Assembly: GCA_016707445.1 (NCBI GenBank)
Contig: JADJHR010000003.1
Location: forward strand, 186,001-250,000
Direction: 5' to 3'
DNA: 64,000 bases
Source: Rubrivivax sp.
GTDB taxonomy: Bacteria; Pseudomonadota; Gammaproteobacteria; Burkholderiales; Burkholderiaceae_C
A program made the translations under genes and the position numbers. The notes under the pieces are model-generated. The model searched no databases. It was not told the origin of the DNA and worked only from the letters and a program-made list of their open reading frames with translations. The first letter of the stretch is position 1, and every line of letters starts with the position of its first letter. This document shows positions 1 through 8,208 of the stretch, one piece after another.

Positions 1-9
1 TGCGGCCGC

Positions 10-1350
10 TCAAGCCATCAGCGCTGCGGCCTCGGGCAGGCGAAGTTGGCCGGAGATCAGGCGGGGGAGCAGGGTGTCGCGCAGGGTGACGAGGGTTTGG
101 GCTTGGCGCTGGTTGCCGGATACCTGTTCCAGCAGCGGACGGGCCGCAGCGTTGAAAACACATAGGACAGCGGTGGGCGGCACGACACAGGCAAGGGCGG
201 AGACGACATCCGGTCGAACTGCCGGATAGGCCCCTCCATCGGCTACATGAGCAAGACGCTCGATGCTCAAATCCTGGGTGGCCGAAAGGTAGACGAACGC
301 CGTGTTTTCGACTGCTCTCGGGCTCAGCACAGCGAAGCCGGTGCTCGCGGTCAGATGAGCCACCGGTTTGTCGATAAAGGCAAACGAACGGTTCCCCGGC
401 CGTACAGTCCCGACGAGCGTATCGCCGCTCCGCAGTGCGCGCCGTGCACGCGATGGCGCTTCCTCGAACGCAAACTCAATAACCGCATTGATCTCGTTGG
501 CCTTCACATTGGCAAGGTCCAGATAACGAACGCGCTCAGGATGAGTGCGCGCCGACCAGGATTGGGAGTTCAAGGCCGCAAGGTCGTTCAACGTTCCTGG
601 GGGCCAGCCCTTCGGAACGGGCCCTACTCCCGACTCCTCGAACCCCTCCGGAAACAAGGCCGCCGTGGCTTCGTCCATGCCGGCCGGGGCGAGGCCTTGC
701 TGCTTGGCGCGAACGGGATCGAAGTCGACGAACCACGACTTGAACAGCGCCTGCGCGATGGCTTCGAGGGTGGAGTTGGTTTCGCGCAGGAGAGCAACGC
801 GGGCATCAAGCACGTCGAACACCTCGGCGATGTGCAGTTGCTCATCGAGGGGTGGAAGTGCGATTGCCATCTGCCGCAGGTGAGACGGTCCGAAGTGCCG
901 AATGACGCTCCCGGTCGCCATCTGCTCAGCTTGCTGAATGAATGCAGAAGACGACAAGAACGCACGAAGGTACTTGTGATGAAGTTTCGGACTTGCGCTA
1001 CGAAAACGAATGATCCCGGTGTACGGGATCGCACCAACCGCGTCGGGGCCAACGACGCTGACACGCCCGAGCGAAGCACTCGTGCTGATGAGAAAATCGC
1101 CTTCCGCCAAGCCGAAGTGTCGCCATCGCTTCGCAACAAGCTCAGGATCAAGAAAGTTGCACCCACCAAGCTGGACAGCGGGCGTCTCGATGTTCCGCAG
1201 CCTCAGCAGTGGCACACCCGAATTGCGAAAGTCCTTCGCGAGGATTCCCGGTCCTTCTTGAAAGTCAGTCACCGAAGCGAGCGCAGGAACGTCCCAGTCA
1301 GCTGGGACTTGATTCCTCAGCGCCACGCAGGCCGGCACATCAGAACTCAT
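10..1350 (-). CDS. hsdS: Type I restriction-modification specificity subunit HsdS
   Basis: 446-aa DNA-recognition subunit of a type I restriction-modification enzyme; it sets the bipartite target for the HsdM methylase and the HsdR nuclease. The layout is typical: a first target-recognition domain (about residues 15-165), a central conserved helical region (LPPLDEQ at about 165, then ALFKSWFVDFDPVRAK at about 202-217), a second recognition domain (about 245-400) and a C-terminal conserved helix with TLLPRLISGQLR. The start overlaps the end of hsdM by 11 bp, so the two are translationally coupled. The stop lies 10 bp from the window edge, so any hsdR would be outside. The DNA is visibly more AT-rich than its neighbours, as is common for exchangeable hsdS genes. 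Confidence 0.93.
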   Translation of the reverse strand: MSSDVPACVALRNQVPADWDVPALASVTDFQEGPGILAKDFRNSGVPLLRLRNIETPAVQLGGCNFLDPELVAKRWRHFGLAEGDFLISTSASLGRVSVVGPDAVGAIPYTGIIRFRSASPKLHHKYLRAFLSSSAFIQQAEQMATGSVIRHFGPSHLRQMAIALPPLDEQLHIAEVFDVLDARVALLRETNSTLEAIAQALFKSWFVDFDPVRAKQQGLAPAGMDEATAALFPEGFEESGVGPVPKGWPPGTLNDLAALNSQSWSARTHPERVRYLDLANVKANEINAVIEFAFEEAPSRARRALRSGDTLVGTVRPGNRSFAFIDKPVAHLTASTGFAVLSPRAVENTAFVYLSATQDLSIERLAHVADGGAYPAVRPDVVSALACVVPPTAVLCVFNAAARPLLEQVSGNQRQAQTLVTLRDTLLPRLISGQLRLPEAAALMA

Positions 1351-2905
1351 ATCCCAGCCCAGCCAGCTTCTGCCGGATCACCAAGTCAAGCTCCGCCCCC
1401 TTCGCCATCTGCTCGCCCAGCTTCTCGGTCAGCGACTGCATCTTGGCCTCGAAGCCTTCGTCGTCGTCGGCCACCGCTTCGGCGCCCACGTAGCGCCCCG
1501 GCGTCAGCACATGGCCGTGCTCGGCGATCTCGGCCAGCTTCACGCTGCGGCAGTAACCCGGCACATCGGCGTACTGACCCGCGTCAACGACCCCTCGCCA
1601 GGCGGCCACCGTGCCGGCGATGCGGTCGATCACCGCATCGGTCAGCTCGCACTGCACGCGGCTGATCATGGTCGCCAGCTTGCGTGCGTCGATGAACAGC
1701 ACTTCACCGCGCCGCGTGCGCTTGTCCTTGACCAGGAACCACAAACACGCCGGAATCTGCGTGTTGAAGAACAGCTGCCCCGGCAACGCGATCATCACCT
1801 CCACCACGTCGGCGTCGACCATCGCGGCGCGGATCTGGCCTTCGTTGTTCTGGCTGCTGCTCATGCTGCCGTTGGCCAGCACGATGCCGGCGCGGCCGCC
1901 GGGTTTGAGGTGGTGCAGCATGTGCTGCAACCAGGCGTAGTTGGCGTTGCCCTGCGGCGGGTCGCCATACAGCCAACGCGCGTCGCCAGAAAGGCTGGCG
2001 TGCCACCAGTCGCTGATGTTGAACGGCGGGTTGGCCAGGATGAAGTCGGCGCGCAGGTCGGGAAACTGGTCGCGCGTGAAGCTGTCGGCGGGCTCGCGGC
2101 CCAGGTTGAAGTCGATGCCGCGAATGGCCAGGTTCATCGCCGCCAGGCGCCAGGTGGTGGGGTTGGCCTCTTGGCCGAAGATGGCCACGTCGCCTTGTCT
2201 GCCGCCGTGCGCTTCGATGAATTCCTCGCTCTGCACGAACATGCCGCCGCTGCCGCAGCAGGGGTCGTAGACCTTGCCGTGGTGCGGCGCCAGCACGGCC
2301 ACCAGCGTGCGTACGATGCTGCGCGGCGTGTAGAACTGGCCGCCGCGTTTGCCCTCGGCGCTGGCGAACATGCCGAGAAAGTATTCGTAGACCTGGCCCA
2401 GCACGTCGCGCGCTTCGCGGGCCGACGCGCCGAAGCCGATGGTCGACACCAGGTCGACCAGCTCGCCGAGCTTGCCGTCAGGCAGCTGCGCGCGCGCGAA
2501 GCGCTTGTCGAGAATGCCCTTGAGCTTGGGGTTCTCGGCCTCGATCAGCGCCAGCGCGTCGTCGATGCGCTTGCCGATGTCGGGTTGTTTGGCAGCGGCC
2601 CGCAGCGCCTCCCAGCGCGCGGCCTCGGGCACCCAGAAGACGTTGACCTCACGGTAGTAGTCGCGGTCTTCCAGTTCCACCTTCACCAAATTCGTCAGCA
2701 GTTCGGGCGAGCTGTCGGCCAGAAAGTATTCGTCGGCCGGGTCAGCAAAGCGTGTGCTCAGCTCGGCTCGCTTGGCAGAGAAAGTGTCGGAGATGTATTT
2801 GACGAAGATGAGTCCCAGCACCAGGTGCTTGTACTCGGCGGCGTCCATGTTGGCGCGCAGCTTGTCGGCGGTGGCCCAGAGGGTCTTCTTCAGGTCGTCG
2901 ATCAT
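1340..2905 (-). CDS. hsdM: Type I restriction-modification DNA methyltransferase HsdM
   Basis: 521-aa N6-adenine methyltransferase subunit, which pairs with HsdS to methylate the host's own sites. An N-terminal HsdM_N helical domain (about 1-140) precedes the catalytic domain. SAM-binding motif I is DPCCGSGGMF (214-223) and catalytic motif IV is NPPF (292-295). Length is normal for the family. It begins only 27 bp after the stop of the upstream lipid gene and runs the same way, so it may be read from that operon or from a promoter inside it. HsdR is expected beyond the left edge. Confidence 0.95.
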   Translation of the reverse strand: MIDDLKKTLWATADKLRANMDAAEYKHLVLGLIFVKYISDTFSAKRAELSTRFADPADEYFLADSSPELLTNLVKVELEDRDYYREVNVFWVPEAARWEALRAAAKQPDIGKRIDDALALIEAENPKLKGILDKRFARAQLPDGKLGELVDLVSTIGFGASAREARDVLGQVYEYFLGMFASAEGKRGGQFYTPRSIVRTLVAVLAPHHGKVYDPCCGSGGMFVQSEEFIEAHGGRQGDVAIFGQEANPTTWRLAAMNLAIRGIDFNLGREPADSFTRDQFPDLRADFILANPPFNISDWWHASLSGDARWLYGDPPQGNANYAWLQHMLHHLKPGGRAGIVLANGSMSSSQNNEGQIRAAMVDADVVEVMIALPGQLFFNTQIPACLWFLVKDKRTRRGEVLFIDARKLATMISRVQCELTDAVIDRIAGTVAAWRGVVDAGQYADVPGYCRSVKLAEIAEHGHVLTPGRYVGAEAVADDDEGFEAKMQSLTEKLGEQMAKGAELDLVIRQKLAGLGYEF

Positions 2906-2932
2906 CGGGCGAGAGTGTCCAGGGTGCTTGAA

Positions 2933-3904
2933 TCAGAAATACCAGCGCACCGCATGGAAGAACACCGGTGCCGCAAAACACAGCGGTGCCACGCGGTCGA
3001 GCAGGCCCACGGCGCCGGTGATCGAGCTGCGGTTGCCCCAGTAGCGAACGCCGGCGTCCTTCTTCAGCGCGCGCATCACCAGGTCGCCCAGCGTGCCGCA
3101 GCCGGCGGCCAGCACCGCCATCAGCGCTGCGGTGCCGGGCTTGACCGGTGTGATCCAGAACAGCGCCGCACCCACCATCGCGGCGAACAGCAGGCCCAGG
3201 CCCCAGGCGCGCCACGAGAAGCTGCGGTCGATCTGGCGCACGGTGGGGCGGCGGCGCAGGCGGCGGCTGGCCAGTTCCTGCGCGATCTGGCCGGCAGCGA
3301 CCACGATGACCAGAAAGAACAGCAGGAAGGCACCTTTGCCGTCGAAGCGCGGCAGGTCCAGCAGCAGCAGGGCCGGCGCGTGACTGAGGCCGAACACGCA
3401 GACCATGATGCCCCACTGGATCTTGGCGTTGCGCTCGAGAAATCGATGCGGGTCACCGGCCAGCGCGCTGACGACCGGGATCGCCAGGAACACGTAGACC
3501 GGGATGAAGACGGTGAACAGGTCGAAGCGCTGCAGACCGACGATCAGGTACTGCAGCGGCAGCACGATGAAGAAGGCCATGATCAGGCTGCGGTGGTCGC
3601 CGCGGCGGGTGTGTGCCAGCGTGATGAACTCGCGCAGCGCCAGGAACGAGAACACGCTGAAAGTCAGCGTGGCACCCAGCGGGCCGGCGATCCAGCTGAC
3701 CCAGAACACCGCCGCGCCCAGCCACACCGCGCGCAGGTCGCGGCGCAGCTGCATCTCGCGCTCGAAGCGGTCTTCGTCGTCGCGTGTGATGGCACGCAGC
3801 GCCACGGCAATGCTGGTCAACGCCAGCAGGCCGAACAGCGCGACGAACAGCAGCGCCACCTGTTCGTCGACGCTCAGGTTGCGCAGCCGGGTCAGGTCGA
3901 TCAT
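2933..3904 (-). CDS. Phosphatidate cytidylyltransferase family protein (CdsA/YnbB-like)
   Basis: About 323 aa, polytopic membrane protein of the CDP-diglyceride synthase family, which makes CDP-diacylglycerol from phosphatidate and CTP. The N-terminus (MIDLTRLRNLSVDEQ) leads into repeated hydrophobic segments. The C-terminal signature region reads ALKKDAGVRYWGNRSSITGAVGLLDRV, keeping KD, G and LLDR but lacking the usual HGG, as in divergent YnbB-type members. The ATG at 3904 is chosen over an upstream in-frame start because it sits right at the end of the acyltransferase gene (stop at 3906-3908), implying an operon. The pair resembles plsC-cdsA couples that act in sequence in phospholipid synthesis. 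Family call is good; whether it is the main housekeeping CdsA is uncertain. Confidence 0.82.
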   Translation of the reverse strand: MIDLTRLRNLSVDEQVALLFVALFGLLALTSIAVALRAITRDDEDRFEREMQLRRDLRAVWLGAAVFWVSWIAGPLGATLTFSVFSFLALREFITLAHTRRGDHRSLIMAFFIVLPLQYLIVGLQRFDLFTVFIPVYVFLAIPVVSALAGDPHRFLERNAKIQWGIMVCVFGLSHAPALLLLDLPRFDGKGAFLLFFLVIVVAAGQIAQELASRRLRRRPTVRQIDRSFSWRAWGLGLLFAAMVGAALFWITPVKPGTAALMAVLAAGCGTLGDLVMRALKKDAGVRYWGNRSSITGAVGLLDRVAPLCFAAPVFFHAVRWYF

Positions 3905-3905
3905 G

Positions 3906-4538
3906 TCAATGGCTTTCCGGCGGGCGCAGCGCCAGCACGGCGTCACGCGCACGCGCCAGGAACCCGCGCTTGTCTTCGTCCGGCTGCAGCTGAACGGGTG
4001 CACCGAAGGTCACGGTGCACAGGATGGGCACCGGCACCACCTCGCCCTTGGGCATCACGCGCTGCACGTTGTCGATCCAGGCCGGGATCAGCCGCACCCC
4101 CGGGAATTGCTCGGCCAGGTGGTAGAGACCGCTCTTGAAGGCCTGCGGCTCACCCTTGTTGCTGCGCGTGCCTTCGGGAAAGATGACCAGCGAATCACCG
4201 CTCTTCAGCGCGTCCTGCAGCGGCCCCAGAGGGTCCTGGTCGTCGGTTCGCTGACGGCTGACATAGACCGCGTTGAAGACCTCACGCGTGATCCAGTGCT
4301 TGAAGCGGCCGCTGGTCCAGTAGTCGCGTGCCGCGATCGGCCGCGTCTGTGCGCGCAGTTCTTCGGGCAGCGCGGCCCAGATCAGCACCCAGTCCAGGTG
4401 GCTCTGGTGGTTGGCGAAGTAGATGCGCTGCTCGGCCTTGGGCGGGCAGCCCTTCCAATGGCCCTGCGCGCCCGTGATCAGGCGGGCGATGAAGGCGATC
4501 AGCAGGCCCATGGCGTCGGCGCGGGTCATGGCCGGCAT
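3906..4538 (-). CDS. Lysophospholipid acyltransferase (1-acyl-glycerol-3-phosphate acyltransferase family)
   Basis: 210-aa PlsC-family acyltransferase that moves an acyl chain onto a lysophospholipid at the inner membrane. The catalytic HX4D motif is NHQSHLDW (H44, D49) and the substrate-binding motif is FPEGTRS (120-126). A hydrophobic N-terminal stretch (about 10-25) probably anchors it. It is directly followed (1-bp gap) by the cytidylyltransferase-like gene, so its phosphatidate product would feed the next enzyme. Several methionines near the N-terminus leave the start slightly uncertain. It could use a special acyl donor or acceptor rather than being the sole PlsC. Confidence 0.88.
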   Translation of the reverse strand: MPAMTRADAMGLLIAFIARLITGAQGHWKGCPPKAEQRIYFANHQSHLDWVLIWAALPEELRAQTRPIAARDYWTSGRFKHWITREVFNAVYVSRQRTDDQDPLGPLQDALKSGDSLVIFPEGTRSNKGEPQAFKSGLYHLAEQFPGVRLIPAWIDNVQRVMPKGEVVPVPILCTVTFGAPVQLQPDEDKRGFLARARDAVLALRPPESH

Positions 4539-4574
4539 GCTAGCCGGTCGCCCCCTGCTGCCGCAGCCGACGGC

Positions 4575-5966
4575 TCAGCGGTAGAGCATCCTGGGCAGCC
4601 AGGTCGCCAGCGCCGGGAAGCTCAGCAGCAATGCGATGGCGATGACCTGCAAGGCCACGATGGGCACGACGCCACGGTAGATCTGCCCCGTCGTCACCTC
4701 GGCCGGCGCGACGCCGCGCAGGTAGAACAGCGAGAAGCCGAACGGTGGCGTCAGGAAGCTGGTCTGCAGGTTCACGCCGACCAGCACGCCCAGCCACAGC
4801 GGATCGACGCCCAGGTTGAGCAGCACCGGTGCGGTGATCGGGATCACGATGAAGATGATCTCGAAGGTGTCGAGGATGAAGCCGAGCAGGAACATCACGA
4901 ACATGACGATGATCAGCGCACCCATCGCGCCGCCCGGCAGATCGGACAGGATGCTGTGCACCAGGTTGTCGCCGCCCATCATGCGGAACACGATCGAGAA
5001 CACGGCCGCGCCGAGCAGGATGACGAACACCATCGAGGTCACGGTGGCGGTGTTGAGCGTGGCTTCGCGCAGCGTCTTCAGATTGAATCGCCGCTTGACG
5101 GCGGCCAGGATGACGGCGCCGACGGCACCCACCGACGCCGACTCGGTGGGCGTGGCGATGCCGCCCAGGATGGACCCGAGCACGGTGACGATGAGCAGCA
5201 GCGGCGGCAGCAGCGCAGTCAGCACGTCGCGGCCGAGCGCGGCCCTCTCGGCGTCGGTGACGACCATCGCCGGGCAGGATTTCGGGTCGAAGATCGTCTT
5301 CCAGAGCGTGTACAGGAAGTACAGGCCGACCAGCAGCAGGCCCGGAATCATGGCGCCGGCGAACAGGTCACCCACCGACACCGGCGTCGGCGCGAAGTTG
5401 CCCTTGGCCATCTGCACCTGCGCGTTGATGCCGGCCAGCATGTCGCCCATGAAGATCAGCACCGTCGACGGCGGAATGATCTGGCCCAGCGTGCCCGATG
5501 CGCAGATCACGCCGCAGGCCAGCTTGGGGTCGTAGCCCGCGCGCAGCATGGCCGGCAGGCTGATCAGCCCCATCGTGACGACGGTGGCGCCGACGACACC
5601 GGTCGACGCCGCCAGCAGCGCCCCGACCGCGATGACCGAAAACGCCAGCCCGCCGCGCAGCGTGCCGAACACGCGGCCCATCGTGGTCAGCAGTTCCTCG
5701 GCGATGTTCGAGCGCTCGAGCACGGTGCCCATGAAGATGAACAGCGGTACCGCGACCAGCACCTCGTTGGTCATCGACCCGACATAGCGCGACGCCAGCG
5801 CGCCGAAGTTCGACGGGTCGAAAACATCCAGCAGCCAGCCGACGAGTGCGAAGACCAGCGAGGTGCCGGCCAGCGAAAACGCGACCGGAAACCCGAGCAG
5901 CAGCGTGCCGATGACGCCGACGAACATCAGCACGGCCAGGATCTCGCCGATCAGGACCAGATCCAT
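4575..5966 (-). CDS. dctM: TRAP transporter large permease subunit DctM
   Basis: 463-aa inner-membrane protein with about 12 hydrophobic segments, the ion-coupled translocation subunit of a tripartite ATP-independent periplasmic transporter. Family features are the N-terminal run with LGFPVAFSLAGTSL, the segment ASTGVVGATVVTMGLISLP, and PPSTVLIFMGDM. It lies 4 bp after dctQ and downstream of dctP, giving dctP-dctQ-dctM in one direction. The substrate is set by dctP, which looks like a 2-oxoacid binder. Confidence 0.95.
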   Translation of the reverse strand: MDLVLIGEILAVLMFVGVIGTLLLGFPVAFSLAGTSLVFALVGWLLDVFDPSNFGALASRYVGSMTNEVLVAVPLFIFMGTVLERSNIAEELLTTMGRVFGTLRGGLAFSVIAVGALLAASTGVVGATVVTMGLISLPAMLRAGYDPKLACGVICASGTLGQIIPPSTVLIFMGDMLAGINAQVQMAKGNFAPTPVSVGDLFAGAMIPGLLLVGLYFLYTLWKTIFDPKSCPAMVVTDAERAALGRDVLTALLPPLLLIVTVLGSILGGIATPTESASVGAVGAVILAAVKRRFNLKTLREATLNTATVTSMVFVILLGAAVFSIVFRMMGGDNLVHSILSDLPGGAMGALIIVMFVMFLLGFILDTFEIIFIVIPITAPVLLNLGVDPLWLGVLVGVNLQTSFLTPPFGFSLFYLRGVAPAEVTTGQIYRGVVPIVALQVIAIALLLSFPALATWLPRMLYR

Positions 5967-5970
5967 CAGA

Positions 5971-6516
5971 TCACTCCACGGGATATCGGTAGGCGACGGG
6001 CAGCAGGCTTTCGCGCCCGGCGAGCACGAGCACGCTGCGCAGTGCCATCGCCACGCCCTGCAATCCGACCAGCGCCACGAAGACCAGGATGAAGGTCTTC
6101 AGGATGTACAGCCCCGGCATGCCGCCCGGGTTTTCCGACCCTTCGTGAAGCATCCAGGCGCGATGCACGTACTCGAATCCCCAGATCCAGACGACGGCGC
6201 AGAAAGGCAGCAGGAAGATCAGCACGCCGACGAGGTCCATGATGGCCTTGCGGCGCAGACCCGCCGGGCGGTAGAGGATGTCGACACGGACATGGCCGTT
6301 GATCAGCAGCGTGTAGCCGGCCAGCGCCATGAACATGGCGCCATTCAGCCAGACGTACAGATCCTGCAGCCACAGCTGCGTGGTCGAGAACACGTAGCGC
6401 TGGATCACCACGGCAAAGCAGATCAGTACCGAGATCGGCACCAGCCACGCAAACGTACGCCCGACCACAGTGTTCAGGCGCCCGACGGCGGTCACGAAAA
6501 GGGCGATGGCCCGCAT
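5971..6516 (-). CDS. dctQ: TRAP transporter small permease subunit DctQ
   Basis: 181-aa membrane protein with four predicted transmembrane helices, the small membrane subunit that joins DctM in a TRAP transporter. The segments WLQDLYVWLNGAMFMALAGY and NGHVRVDILYRP are typical of DctQ. It sits between dctP and dctM with a 4-bp gap to dctM, and about 125 bp separates it from the dctP stop. A longer frame on the same strand through this region gives no family resemblance and was set aside. Confidence 0.92.
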   Translation of the reverse strand: MRAIALFVTAVGRLNTVVGRTFAWLVPISVLICFAVVIQRYVFSTTQLWLQDLYVWLNGAMFMALAGYTLLINGHVRVDILYRPAGLRRKAIMDLVGVLIFLLPFCAVVWIWGFEYVHRAWMLHEGSENPGGMPGLYILKTFILVFVALVGLQGVAMALRSVLVLAGRESLLPVAYRYPVE

Positions 6517-6641
6517 GATCGTTGCAGTGCCTCAGGCAGATTCGAGATGCGACCAAGCCGCGCTGCGTGTCGCAGCGCGGCGGTCGACGGGCCAGCGGCT
6601 GACCGGCATGCAATCGATGCGGCCAGCGCCCGGCACAATGC

Positions 6642-7730
6642 TTACTTCAGCTTGAAGAACTTCTCGCGTGCGCGCAGGTACGGGCTGTCCGTGATTTCGG
6701 CGCGCTGGCGCAGCAGGTTCAAGCCGGCGATGAAACTCTCGGCCGTCTTCTTGGCCAGCGCGTTGTCGCTGTTGCGCACCCCGGTGAGCACTTCGGCCGA
6801 TGCCTTGGCGCCGGCCGACAGGATCTCGTCGGAGAACATGTGCACCTTCACGCCATGCTTGCTGACCATGGTCTCGAGCGCACGCGGGTCGTTGGCGTAG
6901 ATGTCCGACGCGACCTGGTCGTACTCGGCCTGGCAGGCGGTGCGGATGATCTCCTGCAGGTCGGCCGGCAGCGCCTTGTACTTCGACTTGTTGACCACCG
7001 CCTCGGTGGCCAGGCCCGGCTCGATGAAGCTCGGGAAGTAGTAGTTCTTGGCGATCTGGTAGAAGCCCAGCGCGAGGTCGTTGTACGGACCGACGAACTC
7101 GGCCGCGTCCAGCGTGCCGGCCTGCAGCGCCTGGAAGATCTGGCCGGCGGCCAGATTCGTCACCGACGCGCCCAGCTTGGCCCAGACCTGCCCGCCCAGG
7201 CCCGGCGTGCGAAAGCGCAGGCCCTTGATGTCCTCGACCTTGTTGATCTCCTTGCGGAACCAGCCACCGGCCTGCGTGCCGGTGTCGCCCGACAGGAAGC
7301 CCTGCACGCCGAACTGGTCGTAGATCTCGTCCCAGATCTGCTGGCCGCCGAGGATGCGAACCCAGGCCGCGTGCTCACGTGAGGTCATGCCGTAGGGCAC
7401 ACCGGTGAAGAACGACAGGCCGACGTTCTTGTTCTGCCAGTAGTAGGCCGCGCCGTGACTCATCTCGGCCGTGCCGTTGATGACGGCGTCCAGTGCCTGC
7501 AGCGGCGGCACCAGTTCACCGGCCGAGTAGACCTTGATCGTGAGCCGGCCGGCCGACATGATGTTGATGCGCTTGACCAGGTTCTCGGCACCGACGCCCA
7601 GGCCCGGAAAGTTCTTGGGCCAGGTCGTGACCATGCGCCACTCGATCTTGCCCTGCGAGAAGGCGGGTGCGGCCAGGGCCGCGCCGGCGCCGGCGGTGAG
7701 GGATTTTTTCAGTACGGAACGGCGATCCAT
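6642..7730 (-). CDS. dctP: TRAP transporter periplasmic substrate-binding protein DctP (TakP-like)
   Basis: 362-aa periplasmic binding protein. The start at 7730 gives a twin-arginine signal (MDRRSVLKKSLTAGAGAAL) cut near PAFSQG, and a good AGGAGA ribosome site precedes it; a longer frame upstream has no signal peptide. Motifs GGWFRKEI, KGLRFRTPGLGGQVWAKLG and LDAAEFVGPYND match the TakP subfamily, whose studied member in Rhodobacter sphaeroides binds pyruvate and other 2-oxoacids (recalled from the literature). It heads the dctPQM operon. The Tat signal fits the tatABC genes at 26 kb. Substrate assignment is inference. Confidence 0.92.
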   Translation of the reverse strand: MDRRSVLKKSLTAGAGAALAAPAFSQGKIEWRMVTTWPKNFPGLGVGAENLVKRINIMSAGRLTIKVYSAGELVPPLQALDAVINGTAEMSHGAAYYWQNKNVGLSFFTGVPYGMTSREHAAWVRILGGQQIWDEIYDQFGVQGFLSGDTGTQAGGWFRKEINKVEDIKGLRFRTPGLGGQVWAKLGASVTNLAAGQIFQALQAGTLDAAEFVGPYNDLALGFYQIAKNYYFPSFIEPGLATEAVVNKSKYKALPADLQEIIRTACQAEYDQVASDIYANDPRALETMVSKHGVKVHMFSDEILSAGAKASAEVLTGVRNSDNALAKKTAESFIAGLNLLRQRAEITDSPYLRAREKFFKLK

Positions 7731-7829
7731 CGAGGTGTCTCCTAGGTGCAAAGAATTGAGGGCCAACACAATCGGCTGACCACAGGTCCGGGGCCGCAAC
7801 ACGCGACCGACGCATCCAACCGAGCGGAA

Positions 7830-7835
7830 ATTGTA
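7830..7835 (-). promoter_or_regulatory. Possible -10 element for dctP
   Basis: On the minus strand this reads TACAAT, about 100 bp before the dctP start. No good -35 was seen, so this is only a candidate. Confidence 0.3.
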
Positions 7836-7899
7836 TTCGAGCCCCTTCGGGCCACAGGCATCGAGAACCCGGTGTCCAAGCCTGGCCAGACGCAAGGCC

Positions 7900-8148
7900 C
7901 TAGCCGGGCGGTGACGACCGCGCGGAGGTGTCGGGCGCGAGCAGCTGCAACTGCTGTCCGCCGATCGACACACGGTCGCCGCTGCGCAGCTTGCGGCCGC
8001 GACGGGTCTCGGTCTCGCCGTTGACGCTGACCGCGCCGCTGGCGATCAAGGTCTTGGCCACACCGCCGCTGTCGGCCAGCCCGGTGGCCTTGAGCAGGGC
8101 GTCGAGCGTGATGTGATCGCCGCGCAAGACGAAGTCGGTGCCGTGCAT
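7900..8148 (-). CDS. S4-domain RNA-binding protein (YbcJ-like)
   Basis: 82-aa small basic protein that is essentially one S4 domain: FVLRGDHITLDALLKATGLADSGG, then the SGAVSVNGE and RRGRKLRSGDRVSI segments found in S4 RNA binders. It resembles E. coli YbcJ, a structured-RNA binder of unclear role. It begins just downstream of the thiolase terminator, so it probably has its own weak promoter or relies on read-through. Confidence 0.88.
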   Translation of the reverse strand: MHGTDFVLRGDHITLDALLKATGLADSGGVAKTLIASGAVSVNGETETRRGRKLRSGDRVSIGGQQLQLLAPDTSARSSPPG

Positions 8149-8161
8149 GTCGGGTCCTCAA

Positions 8162-8187
8162 AACAAAGGCGGCCCGCAGGCCGCCTT
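8162..8187 (-). terminator. Rho-independent terminator of the thiolase gene
   Basis: Perfect 9-bp stem AAGGCGGCC/GGCCGCCTT with a 4-base loop; on the minus strand it is followed by a T-rich tail (TGTTTTG). It lies about 20 bp after the thiolase stop codon. Confidence 0.8.
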
Positions 8188-8208
8188 GATGTCAGTGCAG
8201 CCGCACGA

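Noticed and set aside
1511..6092. Long plus-strand frames (1511-4138 and 3504-6092)
   Set aside because: Antisense to hsdM, the lipid genes and dctM; low-complexity His/Gln/Arg-rich translations typical of shadows.
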